Source: an uncultured Pelagibacteraceae bacterium
GTDB lineage: Bacteria > Pseudomonadota > Alphaproteobacteria > Pelagibacterales > Pelagibacteraceae
NCBI GenBank assembly: GCA_902598015.1
Contig: CACJZT010000005.1
Span: 18,303-82,302 of the forward strand
DNA: 64,000 nt
Direction: 5' to 3'
Shown: positions 52,111-62,243 of the stretch, in pieces
Layout of the letters: each line of letters begins with the position of its first letter
Position numbering within the stretch: position 1 is the stretch's first letter
Notes under the pieces: model-generated
The model's input: only the letters and a program-made list of their open reading frames with translations
Told to the model about the DNA's origin: nothing
Databases searched by the model: none
Made by a program: the position numbers and the translations under genes

Positions 52111-54399
52111 ATGAAAAAAAACAAAATTGAACATTATTCTGATAAAGAAGCTTTGGATTTTCATACTAATGATAAATCTGGCAAAATAGAGATCGTTTCA
52201 TCTAAGCCTGTTACTACAAAAAGAGACTTGGCATTAGCCTATTCTCCTGGTGTTGCGGCCCCTGTAAAAGCAATAGCAGAAAATCCTGAGTTAGCATATG
52301 AATATACTACTAAAGGTAACCTAGTCGCAGTAATTAGTAATGGATCAGCAATATTAGGGCTAGGAAATTTGGGTGCTATAGCATCAAAACCAGTGATGGA
52401 AGGAAAAGCAGTTCTATTTAAAAGATTTGCAGATATAGACTCTATAGATTTAGAAATAGACACACAAGATACAAAAGAAATAATTAATTCAATAAAGCAT
52501 ATCGCAAAAAGTTTTGGTGGTATAAATCTTGAAGACATTGCAGCTCCAAACTGTTTTATAATTGAAGATGAATTGAAAAAAATTCTAGATATTCCTGTAT
52601 TTCATGATGATCAACATGGAACGGCAATCATAACAACAGCTGCATTAATTAACGCTGTGGATATTGCAAAAAAGAACTTAAAAAAAATTAAAATAGTGAT
52701 TAATGGTGCAGGTGCTGCAGCGATGGCATGTGCAAAATTATTTAGGAGTACTGGTATTCCTAAAAATAATATCAAAATGTTGGATACAAAAGGTGTAATA
52801 AATAAAAATAGAAAAGATATTAATTCTTGGAAAAAAGAGTTTGCAGTAGAAACAAAGGATACAAGTTTAGATGATGCGATGAAAAACGCAGATGTATTTT
52901 TAGGCTTATCAGCAGCAGGTGTTGTAAAAAAAAGTATGGTTAAAAAAATGGCGAAAAATCCAATTATATTTGCGTGTGCAAATCCAGATCCAGAAATTAA
53001 ACCAGAAGACATAGAAGAAGTGAGGAATGATGCAATTATAGCAACAGGCAGATCTGATTATCCAAACCAAGTAAATAATTTAATTGGATTTCCTTATATA
53101 TTTAGAGGAGCACTTGATGTTAGAGCAAGAACTATAAATGAGAAAATGAAAGTAGCTGCAGCTAATGCTATTGCTTCTCTCGCAAGAGAATTTGTGCCTG
53201 ACGAGGTTGCGGCTGCAATGGGTGGTGAAAGACCTAATTACGGAAAAGAATATATCATTCCTTCAACTTTTGATCCTAGATTGATAAGTGTAATACCAGT
53301 GGCTGTAGCAAAAGCTGCTATGAAATCTGGAGTAGCAAGAAAAAAAATTGAAAATTTTGATCAATATTCCGAACAATTAAAACAAAGATTGGATCCATCA
53401 GTTACGATTATGCAAGGAATTAATAACCAAATTAAAAAAACAAATAAAAAAGTTGTCTTTGCAGATGGTGAAGATGAAAATACTTTAAAGGCTGCAATAG
53501 CTTTTAAAAATAGTGGACTAGGTACACCTATATTAGTTGCTAAAGAAAAAGTGGTTAAAGAAAAACTTAGAGAAATTGGTTATGGAGAAAACTTTAATAT
53601 TGAAATTGTGAACTCCACTTTAAGCGATAAAAGAAAAAAATATGTGAATTATTTATTTAAAAAACTGCAAAGAAAAGAGGGATTGCTTGAGAGAGATTGT
53701 GATAAAATGGTTAGAAATGATAGAGTTATATGGGGTTCTTGTATGGTTGCATGCGGTGATGCTGATGCAATGGTTACTGGAAATTCCAGAAGATATGGGC
53801 AATCTCTTGAAAAAGTCAAAAAGGTCATAGATGCTAGACCAGGAGAAATTATGTTTGGATTAAACATGATTGTTAATAAAGGCAAAACAGTCTTTATTGC
53901 AGATACAAGTGTTCATGAATATCCAACATCTGAACAACTATCTGAAATTGCTATATCGGCTTCTAGAGTTGCAAAATTATTTGGTTTTGAACCAAAAGTT
54001 GCTTTTCTTTCTCACTCTACATTTGGCCAACCAATTACATCTAGAACTAAACATATAAGAGATGCGGTTGAAATTTTAAAAAATAAAAAAGTTAATTTTA
54101 AGTTTGATGGAGACATGCAACCTGATGTAGCTTTAAGTGATGAGTATAAAGATCTTTATCCATTCTCTGAGATAGTTGGTAATGCAAATATATTAATTAT
54201 GCCAGGACAACATAGTGCTGCCATTACATATAAAATAATGAAAACATTAGGCGGTGCTAAAGTTATAGGACCACTGTTAATCGGTTTGGGGCAAGCAATT
54301 GAAATTGCTCCATTAAGATCATCGACATCTGATATATTAAATTTAGCATCGGTTGCAGCGTATTCAGCAGGAGTAATTAATTACAAAAAATCAAATTAG
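52111..54399 (+). CDS. maeB: NADP-dependent malic enzyme with C-terminal phosphotransacetylase domain
   Basis: The 762-residue fusion has the malic enzyme N-terminus (LALAYSPGVAAPVKAI; FHDDQHGTAI with metal Asp residues; VINGAGAAAMACAKLF for NADP binding) and, from about residue 435, a phosphotransacetylase-like domain (KKVVFADGEDENTL, MPGQHSAAITYKI). It converts malate to pyruvate, generating NADPH; the PTA-like domain usually regulates by binding acetyl-CoA. Its stop overlaps the convergent BON lipoprotein stop by 4 bases. Confidence 0.96.
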   Translation: MKKNKIEHYSDKEALDFHTNDKSGKIEIVSSKPVTTKRDLALAYSPGVAAPVKAIAENPELAYEYTTKGNLVAVISNGSAILGLGNLGAIASKPVMEGKAVLFKRFADIDSIDLEIDTQDTKEIINSIKHIAKSFGGINLEDIAAPNCFIIEDELKKILDIPVFHDDQHGTAIITTAALINAVDIAKKNLKKIKIVINGAGAAAMACAKLFRSTGIPKNNIKMLDTKGVINKNRKDINSWKKEFAVETKDTSLDDAMKNADVFLGLSAAGVVKKSMVKKMAKNPIIFACANPDPEIKPEDIEEVRNDAIIATGRSDYPNQVNNLIGFPYIFRGALDVRARTINEKMKVAAANAIASLAREFVPDEVAAAMGGERPNYGKEYIIPSTFDPRLISVIPVAVAKAAMKSGVARKKIENFDQYSEQLKQRLDPSVTIMQGINNQIKKTNKKVVFADGEDENTLKAAIAFKNSGLGTPILVAKEKVVKEKLREIGYGENFNIEIVNSTLSDKRKKYVNYLFKKLQRKEGLLERDCDKMVRNDRVIWGSCMVACGDADAMVTGNSRRYGQSLEKVKKVIDARPGEIMFGLNMIVNKGKTVFIADTSVHEYPTSEQLSEIAISASRVAKLFGFEPKVAFLSHSTFGQPITSRTKHIRDAVEILKNKKVNFKFDGDMQPDVALSDEYKDLYPFSEIVGNANILIMPGQHSAAITYKIMKTLGGAKVIGPLLIGLGQAIEIAPLRSSTSDILNLASVAAYSAGVINYKKSN

Positions 54400-54989
54400 T
54401 TTTTTACAACTCTTAAGTCCTCAACTAAAAATATACTCGTGATAACATCCTCAACATCAAGAACTTGCCTAGCTTCATTTATAACTTCAGCCCTTTCCTC
54501 TTCATTTTGTGAAATGCCATAAACATATACAATTTTCTTATATGTATCTATGTCGTAATTTGCAGACTTAATCTTTTTATTTGTTATTAGAGCAGTTCTT
54601 AATTGAGAAGTTATAAGAACATCCTTTGCAGTTTGCTTGAAATTAAACTCTTCTTTAATTTTTAAATCATTTTTTACTGATCTAGCACCTTTTATTTCCC
54701 AGCCAAGTTTAGTAATTTTTAATTTTTCCTCTACTGTATCTACTTTGCCTGTTATAAATATTCGACCATCCAAAACTTTTGTTTTTACATTTAGTAAATA
54801 ACCTTTATCCATTAATATTAATTTTGCTCTTAGGTTTTTTTGCATTAAAGAGTCATCAATTTGAGTACCAATAGTCCTTGGATCCATGGCTATTGAGACT
54901 CCTGTTCCCAAAACTCCAGTTGAAGAATATCCAACACATCCATAAATTGTTACAAAAATAATTACTATTAATAAGTTTTTATATTTCAT
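54396..54989 (-). CDS. BON-domain outer-membrane lipoprotein
   Basis: The 197-residue protein starts with a lipobox (KNLLIVIIFVTIYGC, Cys17) and contains two BON domains, with LDGRIFITGKVDTVEEKLKI and IVYVYGISQNEEERAEVI as the strand-turn repeats. It resembles DolP (YraP). BON domains bind membranes or phospholipids. The rsmI/LpoA/BON neighbourhood matches the yraN-yraP region of other proteobacteria. It overlaps rsmI by 11 bases. Confidence 0.88.
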   Translation of the reverse strand: MKYKNLLIVIIFVTIYGCVGYSSTGVLGTGVSIAMDPRTIGTQIDDSLMQKNLRAKLILMDKGYLLNVKTKVLDGRIFITGKVDTVEEKLKITKLGWEIKGARSVKNDLKIKEEFNFKQTAKDVLITSQLRTALITNKKIKSANYDIDTYKKIVYVYGISQNEEERAEVINEARQVLDVEDVITSIFLVEDLRVVKN

Positions 54990-55836
54990 TTTTTTTTTTT
55001 AGACAAAAATCATAAACAATTTTTTTTGATATGTTATGTTCTTTGCTAATTTTTGATGTAACGTCTTTTATTGACATTTTTTTTATAAACTTAATTATTT
55101 TTTTTTTAACTGATTCTTCTATTACTTGTAACCTATTTTCTAAATATGTATTTTCAGAAATAACAACAGTCATTTCTCCTTTTTCTGATATATTTATATT
55201 ATCAAGGTTTTCAACTTTATCTCTAATATATTCTTCGTGCAGTTTTGTCATTTCTCTTGTTATTAAAATGCTTCTATTATTAAAATATTTTTGGATTTGA
55301 CTTGTAATTTTTTTTATTTTTTTAGGTGAAATAAAAAAAATAACAGAACAATTTATCCTAGAAATTTTTTGGAAAAGTTGATCAATATGGGATTTTTTTT
55401 CAGGTAAAAAACCACAGAAAAAGAAATTATTAGAAAAACCACTCGCAGAAATAGAGGCTGTTGATGCAGATGGTCCTGGTACTGGAAAAACATTTATGTT
55501 GTTTTTAATACATTCTTTTATCAAAATCCCACCTGGGTCTGAAATTGTAGGTGTTCCAGCATCTGAAATTATAGATATTATTTTATTTTGTCGTAACAAA
55601 TTTAAAACATTTTTAACATTTTTTTTCTCATTGAATTTATGATTTGATAATAATTTAGTTTTAATATTAAATTTGGATAATAGTTTGCTTGAAACTCTTG
55701 TATCTTCTGACAAAATTATGTGTGATTTATTAAGAATGTATATGGCTCTAAAGGTAATATCGCCAAGATTTCCTATTGGTGTAGCAACACAATATAGCCC
55801 AGGTTTTAAACTATCATTTATTTCTAGATTATACAT
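54979..55836 (-). CDS. rsmI: 16S rRNA 2'-O-ribose C1402 methyltransferase
   Basis: The 285-residue SAM methyltransferase of the tetrapyrrole-methylase fold shows GLYCVATPIGNLGDITFRA, LSEDTRVSSKLL and SDAGTPTISDPG, the RsmI signatures. It methylates C1402 in the ribosome decoding centre with RsmH. Its start lies 9 bp from the divergent LpoA-like start, so the two promoters must lie within the coding regions. The C-terminal tail is Lys-rich. Confidence 0.95.
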   Translation of the reverse strand: MYNLEINDSLKPGLYCVATPIGNLGDITFRAIYILNKSHIILSEDTRVSSKLLSKFNIKTKLLSNHKFNEKKNVKNVLNLLRQNKIISIISDAGTPTISDPGGILIKECIKNNINVFPVPGPSASTASISASGFSNNFFFCGFLPEKKSHIDQLFQKISRINCSVIFFISPKKIKKITSQIQKYFNNRSILITREMTKLHEEYIRDKVENLDNINISEKGEMTVVISENTYLENRLQVIEESVKKKIIKFIKKMSIKDVTSKISKEHNISKKIVYDFCLKKKNEI

Positions 55837-55845
55837 TTAAAGATA

Positions 55846-56997
55846 ATGAAAAAATATTATATCATAATTTTGAAAATTTCTCTTATTATCCTTTCCTTCA
55901 GTCTTAAAGCAGTTTCAGATGAAAAAATTAAAGTAGGTTTAATTATACCTTTATCTGGTGAATACTCTTATATTGGAAAATCAATCCTAAAATCAACGAG
56001 AATGGCGTTAAGTAAAATTGATGATACTAGAATAACAGTTATACCCAGAGATACAAAAGCAAATCCAATAGATGCACTAAGAGTATCAAGGGAACTCCAC
56101 AATAATGGTATAAAAATAATAATTGGCCCAGTATTTAACGAGAGCAATAAGTATTTAGATGAATTAAATGAAGTAACATTTTTATCTTTCACAAATAAAA
56201 TAAGAAACAATCCAAAAAATATAATTTCTGGTGGTATAAACGCTGTATCACAAATAAATACGATTAAAAAATATTTAAGTAAAAGTGATTTAAAAAATAC
56301 AATATTTTTGATACCTGAAACGGAATATAAAAGGGAAATTGAAGAAGCTATTGATAAATCTAATTTAATATTAAAAGAAAAATTTATTTATAGCAAAGAC
56401 CCAACATTATTAACAAAGCAAATAGAAGATTTAACAAGGTATCAACAAAGGAAAAGAAATTTAGAAAATGAAATTAAAAAAATAGAAAATTCAAATGCTT
56501 TCAATAAAAAGAAAAAAATAGATGAATTAAATAAAAAAGATACGTTAGGTTTTATAAATTTTGACTCAGTAATAATAGCTGATTTTGATGAAAGTCTAAA
56601 AAGTGTTGCAACTTCATTATTATATACTGACGTATCCTCAGAGAGAATAAAATACATTACATTGAATCAATGGTTCGATGAAAGTCTTTTAAAGGAAAAT
56701 TCATTGCATCCAATATATTTCCCATCAATAAATAAAGATAATTTTGAAATTTTTCAAAAAGAATACATCCAAAACTTCAAAAATTCACCAAATCAAATTT
56801 CTTTTTTAAGTTATGATCTAATGGGGTTGATATATTACTTGTTGATAAATAACGATTTTAAGACTAATGAAAATTTATTTATTAAGAAAAATAAATTTAA
56901 AGGAAAAATTGGCATCTTTGAAATAGATAAAAAAACAATTACTCATCAATTAAATTTTTATGAAATAAAAGATAAAAATTTTAAAGAAATTTTTTAA
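55846..56997 (+). CDS. LpoA/periplasmic-binding-fold penicillin-binding-protein activator-like protein
   Basis: The 383-residue protein has a signal peptide (IIILKISLIILSFSLKAVS) and a periplasmic binding fold of the branched-chain amino-acid type: KVGLIIPLSGEYSYIGKSIL, IIIGPVFNESNKYL and SFLSYDLMGLIYYLL. A short Lys-rich coiled segment lies near residues 195-230. Divergence from rsmI is the position of LpoA, which activates penicillin-binding protein 1A in other proteobacteria. The fold call is strong; the LpoA role is by context. Confidence 0.8.
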   Translation: MKKYYIIILKISLIILSFSLKAVSDEKIKVGLIIPLSGEYSYIGKSILKSTRMALSKIDDTRITVIPRDTKANPIDALRVSRELHNNGIKIIIGPVFNESNKYLDELNEVTFLSFTNKIRNNPKNIISGGINAVSQINTIKKYLSKSDLKNTIFLIPETEYKREIEEAIDKSNLILKEKFIYSKDPTLLTKQIEDLTRYQQRKRNLENEIKKIENSNAFNKKKKIDELNKKDTLGFINFDSVIIADFDESLKSVATSLLYTDVSSERIKYITLNQWFDESLLKENSLHPIYFPSINKDNFEIFQKEYIQNFKNSPNQISFLSYDLMGLIYYLLINNDFKTNENLFIKKNKFKGKIGIFEIDKKTITHQLNFYEIKDKNFKEIF

Positions 56998-57583
56998 TTT
57001 TCTTGAAAGCTTTTGCTCGGTGATCATTTTTAAATTTTAACTTTTGACTCATTTGACCAAATGTTAATCTTTTATTTTCAGGAATAAAAATTGGATCGTA
57101 TCCAAAACCTTTATTTCCAATTTTATTTTTAGAAATTTTACCATTAATAATCCCCAAAGATTGGATCGGATTTTTTTTTAATCCATAAATAGTTAATGCA
57201 CAAATAAATCTTGCCTTAATCTTTTTTGACTTCCAGTTTTTATCTACCTTAGATAGTTTTTTATATACTTTAGATATTGCCAAATCAAAATCACTCTTTT
57301 TTCCACCCCACCTTGCCGAATAAATACCTGGTTGATTATTTAGTAAATCAATTTCAAGCCCAGAATCATCTGCTATGCAAATTTTTTTTGTTTTTTTTGA
57401 AAAATATTTTGCTTTGATTAAAGAATTCTTAAGAAATGTAGCTCCATTTTCTCTCGGACTTTTGAGACCATAGTCCTTTGGAGAGGTAATAATATAATAT
57501 TTGGGCAACAAATCTTTTATTTCTTTTATTTTTCCTTCGTTATTTGACCCTACCACAATTTCTTTATTTTTTTTTTTTAACAT
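56981..57583 (-). CDS. rdgB: XTP/dITP diphosphatase (RdgB/HAM1)
   Basis: The 200-residue protein begins with EIVVGSNNEGKIKEI, and has ADDSGLEIDLLNNQPGIYSARW and GFGYDPIFIPE, the substrate-binding motifs of the Ham1 family. It hydrolyses deaminated purine nucleotides such as dITP and XTP so they do not enter DNA. Its stop overlaps the LpoA-like gene end by 17 bases, convergent. Its start is 36 bp from grpE. Confidence 0.95.
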   Translation of the reverse strand: MLKKKNKEIVVGSNNEGKIKEIKDLLPKYYIITSPKDYGLKSPRENGATFLKNSLIKAKYFSKKTKKICIADDSGLEIDLLNNQPGIYSARWGGKKSDFDLAISKVYKKLSKVDKNWKSKKIKARFICALTIYGLKKNPIQSLGIINGKISKNKIGNKGFGYDPIFIPENKRLTFGQMSQKLKFKNDHRAKAFKKIKKFL

Positions 57584-57612
57584 CTAGAATTTTATGATTT
57601 ACTTACCATATA
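57584..57612 (+). promoter_or_regulatory. Sigma-32-like heat-shock promoter candidate for grpE
   Basis: CTAGAA (57584-57589), 16 bases, then CCATATA (57606-57612) resembles the heat-shock pattern CTTGAA...CCCCATNTA. It ends 7 bases before the grpE ATG, so the transcript would be leaderless or nearly so. It fits the 36-bp space between rdgB and grpE. Confidence 0.4.
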
Positions 57613-57619
57613 GACTCTA

Positions 57620-58258
57620 ATGGAAAAAGAAGAATTGCAAAATAAAGAAGATCAAAATTTAAAAGATGAAAATTCAGAGTTAAGCACAGATAAACAGACC
57701 TCAGAGGAAGCCAAAAAAAAAGAAGAGGAGGAACAACTTTCACCTGAAGATGAAATTACAAATCTCAAAGATAAAGTTGCTAGAACATTTGCTGAAATGG
57801 AAAATCAGAGAAGAAGATTTGAAAAAGAGAAAGATGAAGCTTTTGAATATGGTGGATTTTCATTTGCGAGGGAAACTCTTAATCTTCTAGATAATTTAGA
57901 GAGATCAAAACAAACATTGGAAAGTGATGAAACTATAAAAGATAAAAACACACTAAAAAAATTGATAGAACATATAAATATTATCAATAAAGACATGATT
58001 TCTATTTTCAAAAAAAACAATATTGAGCCTATCAAAGCAATAAATGAAAAGTTAGATCCAAATTTACATCAGGCTATGATGGAAGTTGAAGATGATACGA
58101 AAGAGCAAGGGACAATAGTTCAAGAAATTCAAAAAGGTTTTATGATGAAGGATAGGTTGCTAAGACCTTCGTTAGTAGCTGTATCTAAAAAAAAAGTTGA
58201 AGAAAAACAAAATAACCAAAAAGACAAGAAAATTGAGGAAAAAGAGGCAAAAAATTAA
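57620..58258 (+). CDS. grpE: Nucleotide exchange factor GrpE
   Basis: The 212-residue acidic protein has a long Glu/Lys coiled coil (residues 1-100) and a C-terminal beta domain with LDPNLHQAMMEVEDDTKEQG and GFMMKDRLLRPSLVAVSK, the conserved GrpE end. It swaps ADP for ATP on DnaK. The grpE-dnaK-dnaJ order encodes a full chaperone machine. The tail adds about 20 charged residues. Confidence 0.96.
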   Translation: MEKEELQNKEDQNLKDENSELSTDKQTSEEAKKKEEEEQLSPEDEITNLKDKVARTFAEMENQRRRFEKEKDEAFEYGGFSFARETLNLLDNLERSKQTLESDETIKDKNTLKKLIEHINIINKDMISIFKKNNIEPIKAINEKLDPNLHQAMMEVEDDTKEQGTIVQEIQKGFMMKDRLLRPSLVAVSKKKVEEKQNNQKDKKIEEKEAKN

Positions 58259-58319
58259 TTATTTATTATGGTTGTAGTTGTAAAATTAACACTTATATGA
58301 GGAGCATCTAGGATAAATT

Positions 58320-60242
58320 ATGAGTAAAGTTATAGGAATAGATTTAGGGACAACAAATTCTTGTGTAGCCGTTATGGAGGGAACACAAGCAAAAGTATTA
58401 GAAAATGCTGAAGGAGCAAGAACGACACCATCTGTTGTTGCATTCACAGATGAAGGTGAAAAATTAATAGGTCAACCAGCTAAAAGACAAGCTGTTACAA
58501 ATCCTGAAAATACAATATTTGCAGTTAAAAGGTTAATTGGAAGAAATTTTGATGATCCGACAGTTAAAAAAGATGTGGAGACTGCACCTTTTAAAATAGT
58601 TAATTCTGATAAAGGCGACGCATGGATTGAGGCAAAAGGGCAAAAATATTCGCCATCACAAATTTCAGCTTTCACGCTTCAAAAAATGAAAGAGACAGCA
58701 GAAAAATATTTAGGTTCTGAGGTGAAACAAGCGGTTATTACTGTTCCAGCATATTTTAATGATGCTCAGAGACAAGCTACTAAAGATGCGGGTAAAATAG
58801 CTGGACTTGAAGTTTTAAGAATTATAAATGAGCCTACAGCAGCATCTCTAGCTTATGGTTTAGACAAAAAAGCAAATAAAAAAATAGCAGTATATGATTT
58901 AGGTGGAGGAACATTCGATGTTTCAATACTTGAATTAGGTGATGGTGTATTTGAAGTTAAGTCAACTAATGGTGATACATTTTTAGGTGGAGAAGATTTT
59001 GACAATGCAATAGTTGATTACTTGCTTTCAGAATTCAAAAAAGAAAATAGTATTGATTTAAAATCGGATAAATTAGCTTTACAAAGGTTAAAAGAAGCTG
59101 CGGAAAAAGCAAAAATAGAACTTTCATCAGCTACCCAAACAGAAATAAATTTACCATTTATTACAGCTGACAAAACTGGGCCGAAACATATTAATTTAAA
59201 AATGACTAGAGCCAAATTAGAAGCATTAGTCGAAGATTTAATTTCAAGAACAATTCCGCCATGTAAAACAGCTTTAAAAGATGCAGGATTATCAGCAAGT
59301 GAAGTAGACGAAATTGTAATGGTTGGTGGTATGACCAGAATGCCAAAAGTTATAGAAGAAGTTAAAAATTTCTTTGGGAAAGATCCTAACAAATCTGTAA
59401 ATCCTGATGAAGTTGTTGCTATGGGAGCAGCAATTCAAGCAGGGGTATTACAAGGTGACGTTAAAGATGTATTACTTCTAGATGTGACTCCTTTATCATT
59501 AGGAATAGAAACTTTAGGCGGTGTATCTACAAAATTAATAGATAAAAATACAACAATACCAACTAAAAAAAGCCAAGTATTTTCTACTGCAGAGGATAAT
59601 CAACCAGCTGTATCAATTAGAGTTCTTCAAGGTGAAAGGGAGATGGCTTCAGATAATAAAGTATTAGGAAACTTTGAGTTGGTAGGAATAGCTCCAGCTC
59701 CAAGAGGAGTTCCACAAATTGAAGTGACATTTGATATAGATGCAAATGGTATTGTAAACGTCTCGGCCAAAGACAAAGGAACTGGTAAAGAACAGAAAAT
59801 TCAAATTCAAGCATCCGGAGGATTAAGTGACGAAGAAATTAATCAAATGGTAAAAGATGCAGAGTCAAATAAAGAAGAGGATAAAAAGAAAAGAGAAGCT
59901 GTTGATGCAAGAAATCAAGCAGATACATTAATTCATTCAACTGAAAAAAATTTAAAAGAACATGGAAGTAAAGTTTCTGATGCAGATAAAAAAGCTATAG
60001 AGGATGCGTCAGCAAACCTTAGAAATGCTCTTAAAGGGACTGATGTTGAGGAAATTAAGAAGAAAACACAAGATTTAGTTCAGGCATCTATGAAATTAGG
60101 TGAAGCAATCTATAAATCACAACAAGGTGCAAAACCTGAAGATGCTCCAAAAGACGCAAAGAAAGAAGATACGAAAGACGATAACGTTGTTGATGCAGAT
60201 TTTGAAGAAGTAAAAGACGATAATAAAGAAAAAAGCGCCTAA
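58320..60242 (+). CDS. dnaK: Chaperone DnaK (Hsp70)
   Basis: The 640-residue protein has the three Hsp70 signatures: [36 protein letters not shown] and [17 protein letters not shown]. The substrate domain follows from about residue 385 ([17 protein letters not shown]), and the lid ends in an acidic tail. It binds exposed hydrophobic segments of unfolded proteins in an ATP cycle run with DnaJ and GrpE. A short plus-strand spacer of 61 bp with an AGGA-type ribosome-binding site separates it from grpE. Confidence 0.98.
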   Translation: MSKVIGIDLGTTNSCVAVMEGTQAKVLENAEGARTTPSVVAFTDEGEKLIGQPAKRQAVTNPENTIFAVKRLIGRNFDDPTVKKDVETAPFKIVNSDKGDAWIEAKGQKYSPSQISAFTLQKMKETAEKYLGSEVKQAVITVPAYFNDAQRQATKDAGKIAGLEVLRIINEPTAASLAYGLDKKANKKIAVYDLGGGTFDVSILELGDGVFEVKSTNGDTFLGGEDFDNAIVDYLLSEFKKENSIDLKSDKLALQRLKEAAEKAKIELSSATQTEINLPFITADKTGPKHINLKMTRAKLEALVEDLISRTIPPCKTALKDAGLSASEVDEIVMVGGMTRMPKVIEEVKNFFGKDPNKSVNPDEVVAMGAAIQAGVLQGDVKDVLLLDVTPLSLGIETLGGVSTKLIDKNTTIPTKKSQVFSTAEDNQPAVSIRVLQGEREMASDNKVLGNFELVGIAPAPRGVPQIEVTFDIDANGIVNVSAKDKGTGKEQKIQIQASGGLSDEEINQMVKDAESNKEEDKKKREAVDARNQADTLIHSTEKNLKEHGSKVSDADKKAIEDASANLRNALKGTDVEEIKKKTQDLVQASMKLGEAIYKSQQGAKPEDAPKDAKKEDTKDDNVVDADFEEVKDDNKEKSA

Positions 60243-60270
60243 CAAAACAACTGTTTGTCTGTAACATGTT

Positions 60271-61395
60271 ATGGCAAAAAGAGATTATTACGAAGTTTTA
60301 GGTGTAAATAAAAGTGCTTCAGCAGACCAAATAAAATCAGCTTACAGAAAACTCGCAGTTAAATTTCATCCTGACAAAAATAAGGGTGATAAAGGAGCTG
60401 AGGAAAAATTTAAAGAAGCATCAGAAGCCTACCACGTTCTTTCCAATTCTGAAAGAAAGCAAAATTATGATAATTTTGGACATGCAGCTTTTGAAAACGG
60501 AGGAGGTGGAAGAGGAGGATTTGGAAATTTTGATTTTTCAAATCATTTTTCTGATATTTTTGAAGACTTTTTTGGAGAAGGTTTTGGTGGAGGTCGTAGG
60601 TCAAGAAGATCAAGTAATAGAGGCTCAGACTTAAGATATGATTTATCTATATCTTTGGAAGAGGCATTTTCAGGAAAGAAACAAGATATAAAATTCTCTA
60701 CATCTGAAAAATGTGATACTTGTAGCGGATCAGGTTCGAAACCTGGTCACCAAGCTGGGTCATGCTCAATGTGTGGTGGTCATGGACAAGTAAGATCTAG
60801 CCAAGGTTTTTTTACAGTTCAGCAAACTTGTCCTCAGTGCGCTGGTGCGGGAGAAGAAATTACTCATCCTTGTGTAAGTTGTAATGGACAAGGAAAAAAA
60901 CAGGCTTCAAAAAGATTATCTGTTACAATTCCAAAAGGTGTGGATGATGGAACAAGAATAAGACTTTCTGGAAAAGGTGAAGCTGGGTCAAGAGGAGGAG
61001 GCAGTGGTGATTTGTATTTATTTATTAATGTTCACTCTCACGAATTATTTAAAAGGTCTGATGAAAATTTATTTTTTGAATGTCCAGTTTCTATCGCAGA
61101 TGCTGCCTTAGGTACTTCAATTGAAATTCCAACAATTGACGGTGGAAAAGCTAAAATTAAAATTCCAGCAGGAACACAAAGTGGGAAACAATTTAGATTA
61201 AGAGGCAAAGGTATGCCTTACATGAGAGGGAATGATTTCGGAGACCTTTATGTACAAGTAAATACTGAAGTTCCAATTTCCTTAAATAAAGAACAAAAAG
61301 AATTATTAGAAAAGTTTAGAGAAATTGAAAACGAAAAATCTAATCCAAGTATTAAAAAATTCTTTCAAAAAGCTAAAAGTTTCTGGAAAAACTAA
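60271..61395 (+). CDS. dnaJ: Chaperone DnaJ (Hsp40)
   Basis: The 374-residue type I DnaJ has a J domain with HPD ([10 protein letters not shown]), a Gly-rich linker (residues 75-115) and four CxxCxGxG zinc repeats (starting [24 protein letters not shown] and CVSCNGQG), followed by the substrate-binding C-terminal domains. It stimulates the DnaK ATPase and delivers clients. All zinc Cys residues are present. Confidence 0.97.
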   Translation: MAKRDYYEVLGVNKSASADQIKSAYRKLAVKFHPDKNKGDKGAEEKFKEASEAYHVLSNSERKQNYDNFGHAAFENGGGGRGGFGNFDFSNHFSDIFEDFFGEGFGGGRRSRRSSNRGSDLRYDLSISLEEAFSGKKQDIKFSTSEKCDTCSGSGSKPGHQAGSCSMCGGHGQVRSSQGFFTVQQTCPQCAGAGEEITHPCVSCNGQGKKQASKRLSVTIPKGVDDGTRIRLSGKGEAGSRGGGSGDLYLFINVHSHELFKRSDENLFFECPVSIADAALGTSIEIPTIDGGKAKIKIPAGTQSGKQFRLRGKGMPYMRGNDFGDLYVQVNTEVPISLNKEQKELLEKFREIENEKSNPSIKKFFQKAKSFWKN

Positions 61396-61422
61396 TCAAT
61401 AGTGCTAATCTAATCCATTATA

Positions 61423-62199
61423 ATGGGTAAAATTAATCTAGCCATAACAGGATGTATGGGAAGAATGGGTCAACAGCTCATTAAATCTGCTATAAAAGAT
61501 AAGTATACTAAATTGGTTGCTCTTACAGAAAATAGATACATTAATAAAAAAATTAGTGGAATTAAACCCCAGCTAAATACTGAAAAAGCTCTAAGTAAAG
61601 CAAATGTGATAATAGATTTCACTATACCAAAATGTACGTTCGAGGTTTTAAAAATAGCTGCGAAACTTAAAAAAAGAGTAGTGATTGGAACAACAGGTTT
61701 TACAAAAAAAGAGGAAGATTTAATAAAAAAGTTTTCTAAAAAAATTCCAATTTTAAAAGCAGGGAATATGAGCCTTGGGATAAATCTACTTATGTACCTT
61801 ACCGAGATCACATCAGCTTCACTTGGTAACAATTACCTAAGTAAAATTTTTGAAGTACATCATAAACACAAAAAAGATCATCCGTCAGGAACAGCTTTAA
61901 TGCTTGGAAAAGGAATTGCTATCGGAAAAAATAAAGATTTTTATAAAATGATGGGGAAAAAATATTTAAATAAGAAGAAGTTTCCTTATGGCAATAAAAT
62001 TAATTTTAATTCCATTAGAAAAGGTGAGATTATTGGAGAACATGAGGTTACTTTTTCAAGTGGGAAAGAAATAATTACATTAAACCACGAAGCTTTTGAC
62101 AGAGCATTATATTCTGAAGGTGCATTAACAGCTGCTAAATGGTTAATGAAAAAAAAACCAGGTCTTTATTCAATGAGAAATCTTCTAAATTTTAAATGA
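61423..62199 (+). CDS. dapB: 4-Hydroxy-tetrahydrodipicolinate reductase
   Basis: The 258-residue protein begins INLAITGCMGRMGQQLI, the NAD(P)H-binding motif, and has EVHHKHKKDHPSGTALMLG, the conserved substrate-binding motif with catalytic His and Lys, near residues 143-161. It reduces the cyclic intermediate of diaminopimelate synthesis for lysine and peptidoglycan. lysA (14514) acts later in the same pathway. Confidence 0.96.
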   Translation: MGKINLAITGCMGRMGQQLIKSAIKDKYTKLVALTENRYINKKISGIKPQLNTEKALSKANVIIDFTIPKCTFEVLKIAAKLKKRVVIGTTGFTKKEEDLIKKFSKKIPILKAGNMSLGINLLMYLTEITSASLGNNYLSKIFEVHHKHKKDHPSGTALMLGKGIAIGKNKDFYKMMGKKYLNKKKFPYGNKINFNSIRKGEIIGEHEVTFSSGKEIITLNHEAFDRALYSEGALTAAKWLMKKKPGLYSMRNLLNFK

Positions 62200-62243
62200 A
62201 TAGAAAAAGATTTTTTTATATCTTGTGAGTTTGATAAAAACCC

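Noticed and set aside
58259..58319. Separate heat-shock promoter directly before dnaK
   Set aside because: TTGTAG-16-TATATG is only a partial sigma-70 match and no CTTGAA/CCCCAT pair is seen; read-through from grpE is enough to explain expression.
60386..60634. Overlapping frame inside dnaJ
   Set aside because: It is an alternate-frame shadow of the J domain and Gly-rich linker, both clearly coded in the main frame.
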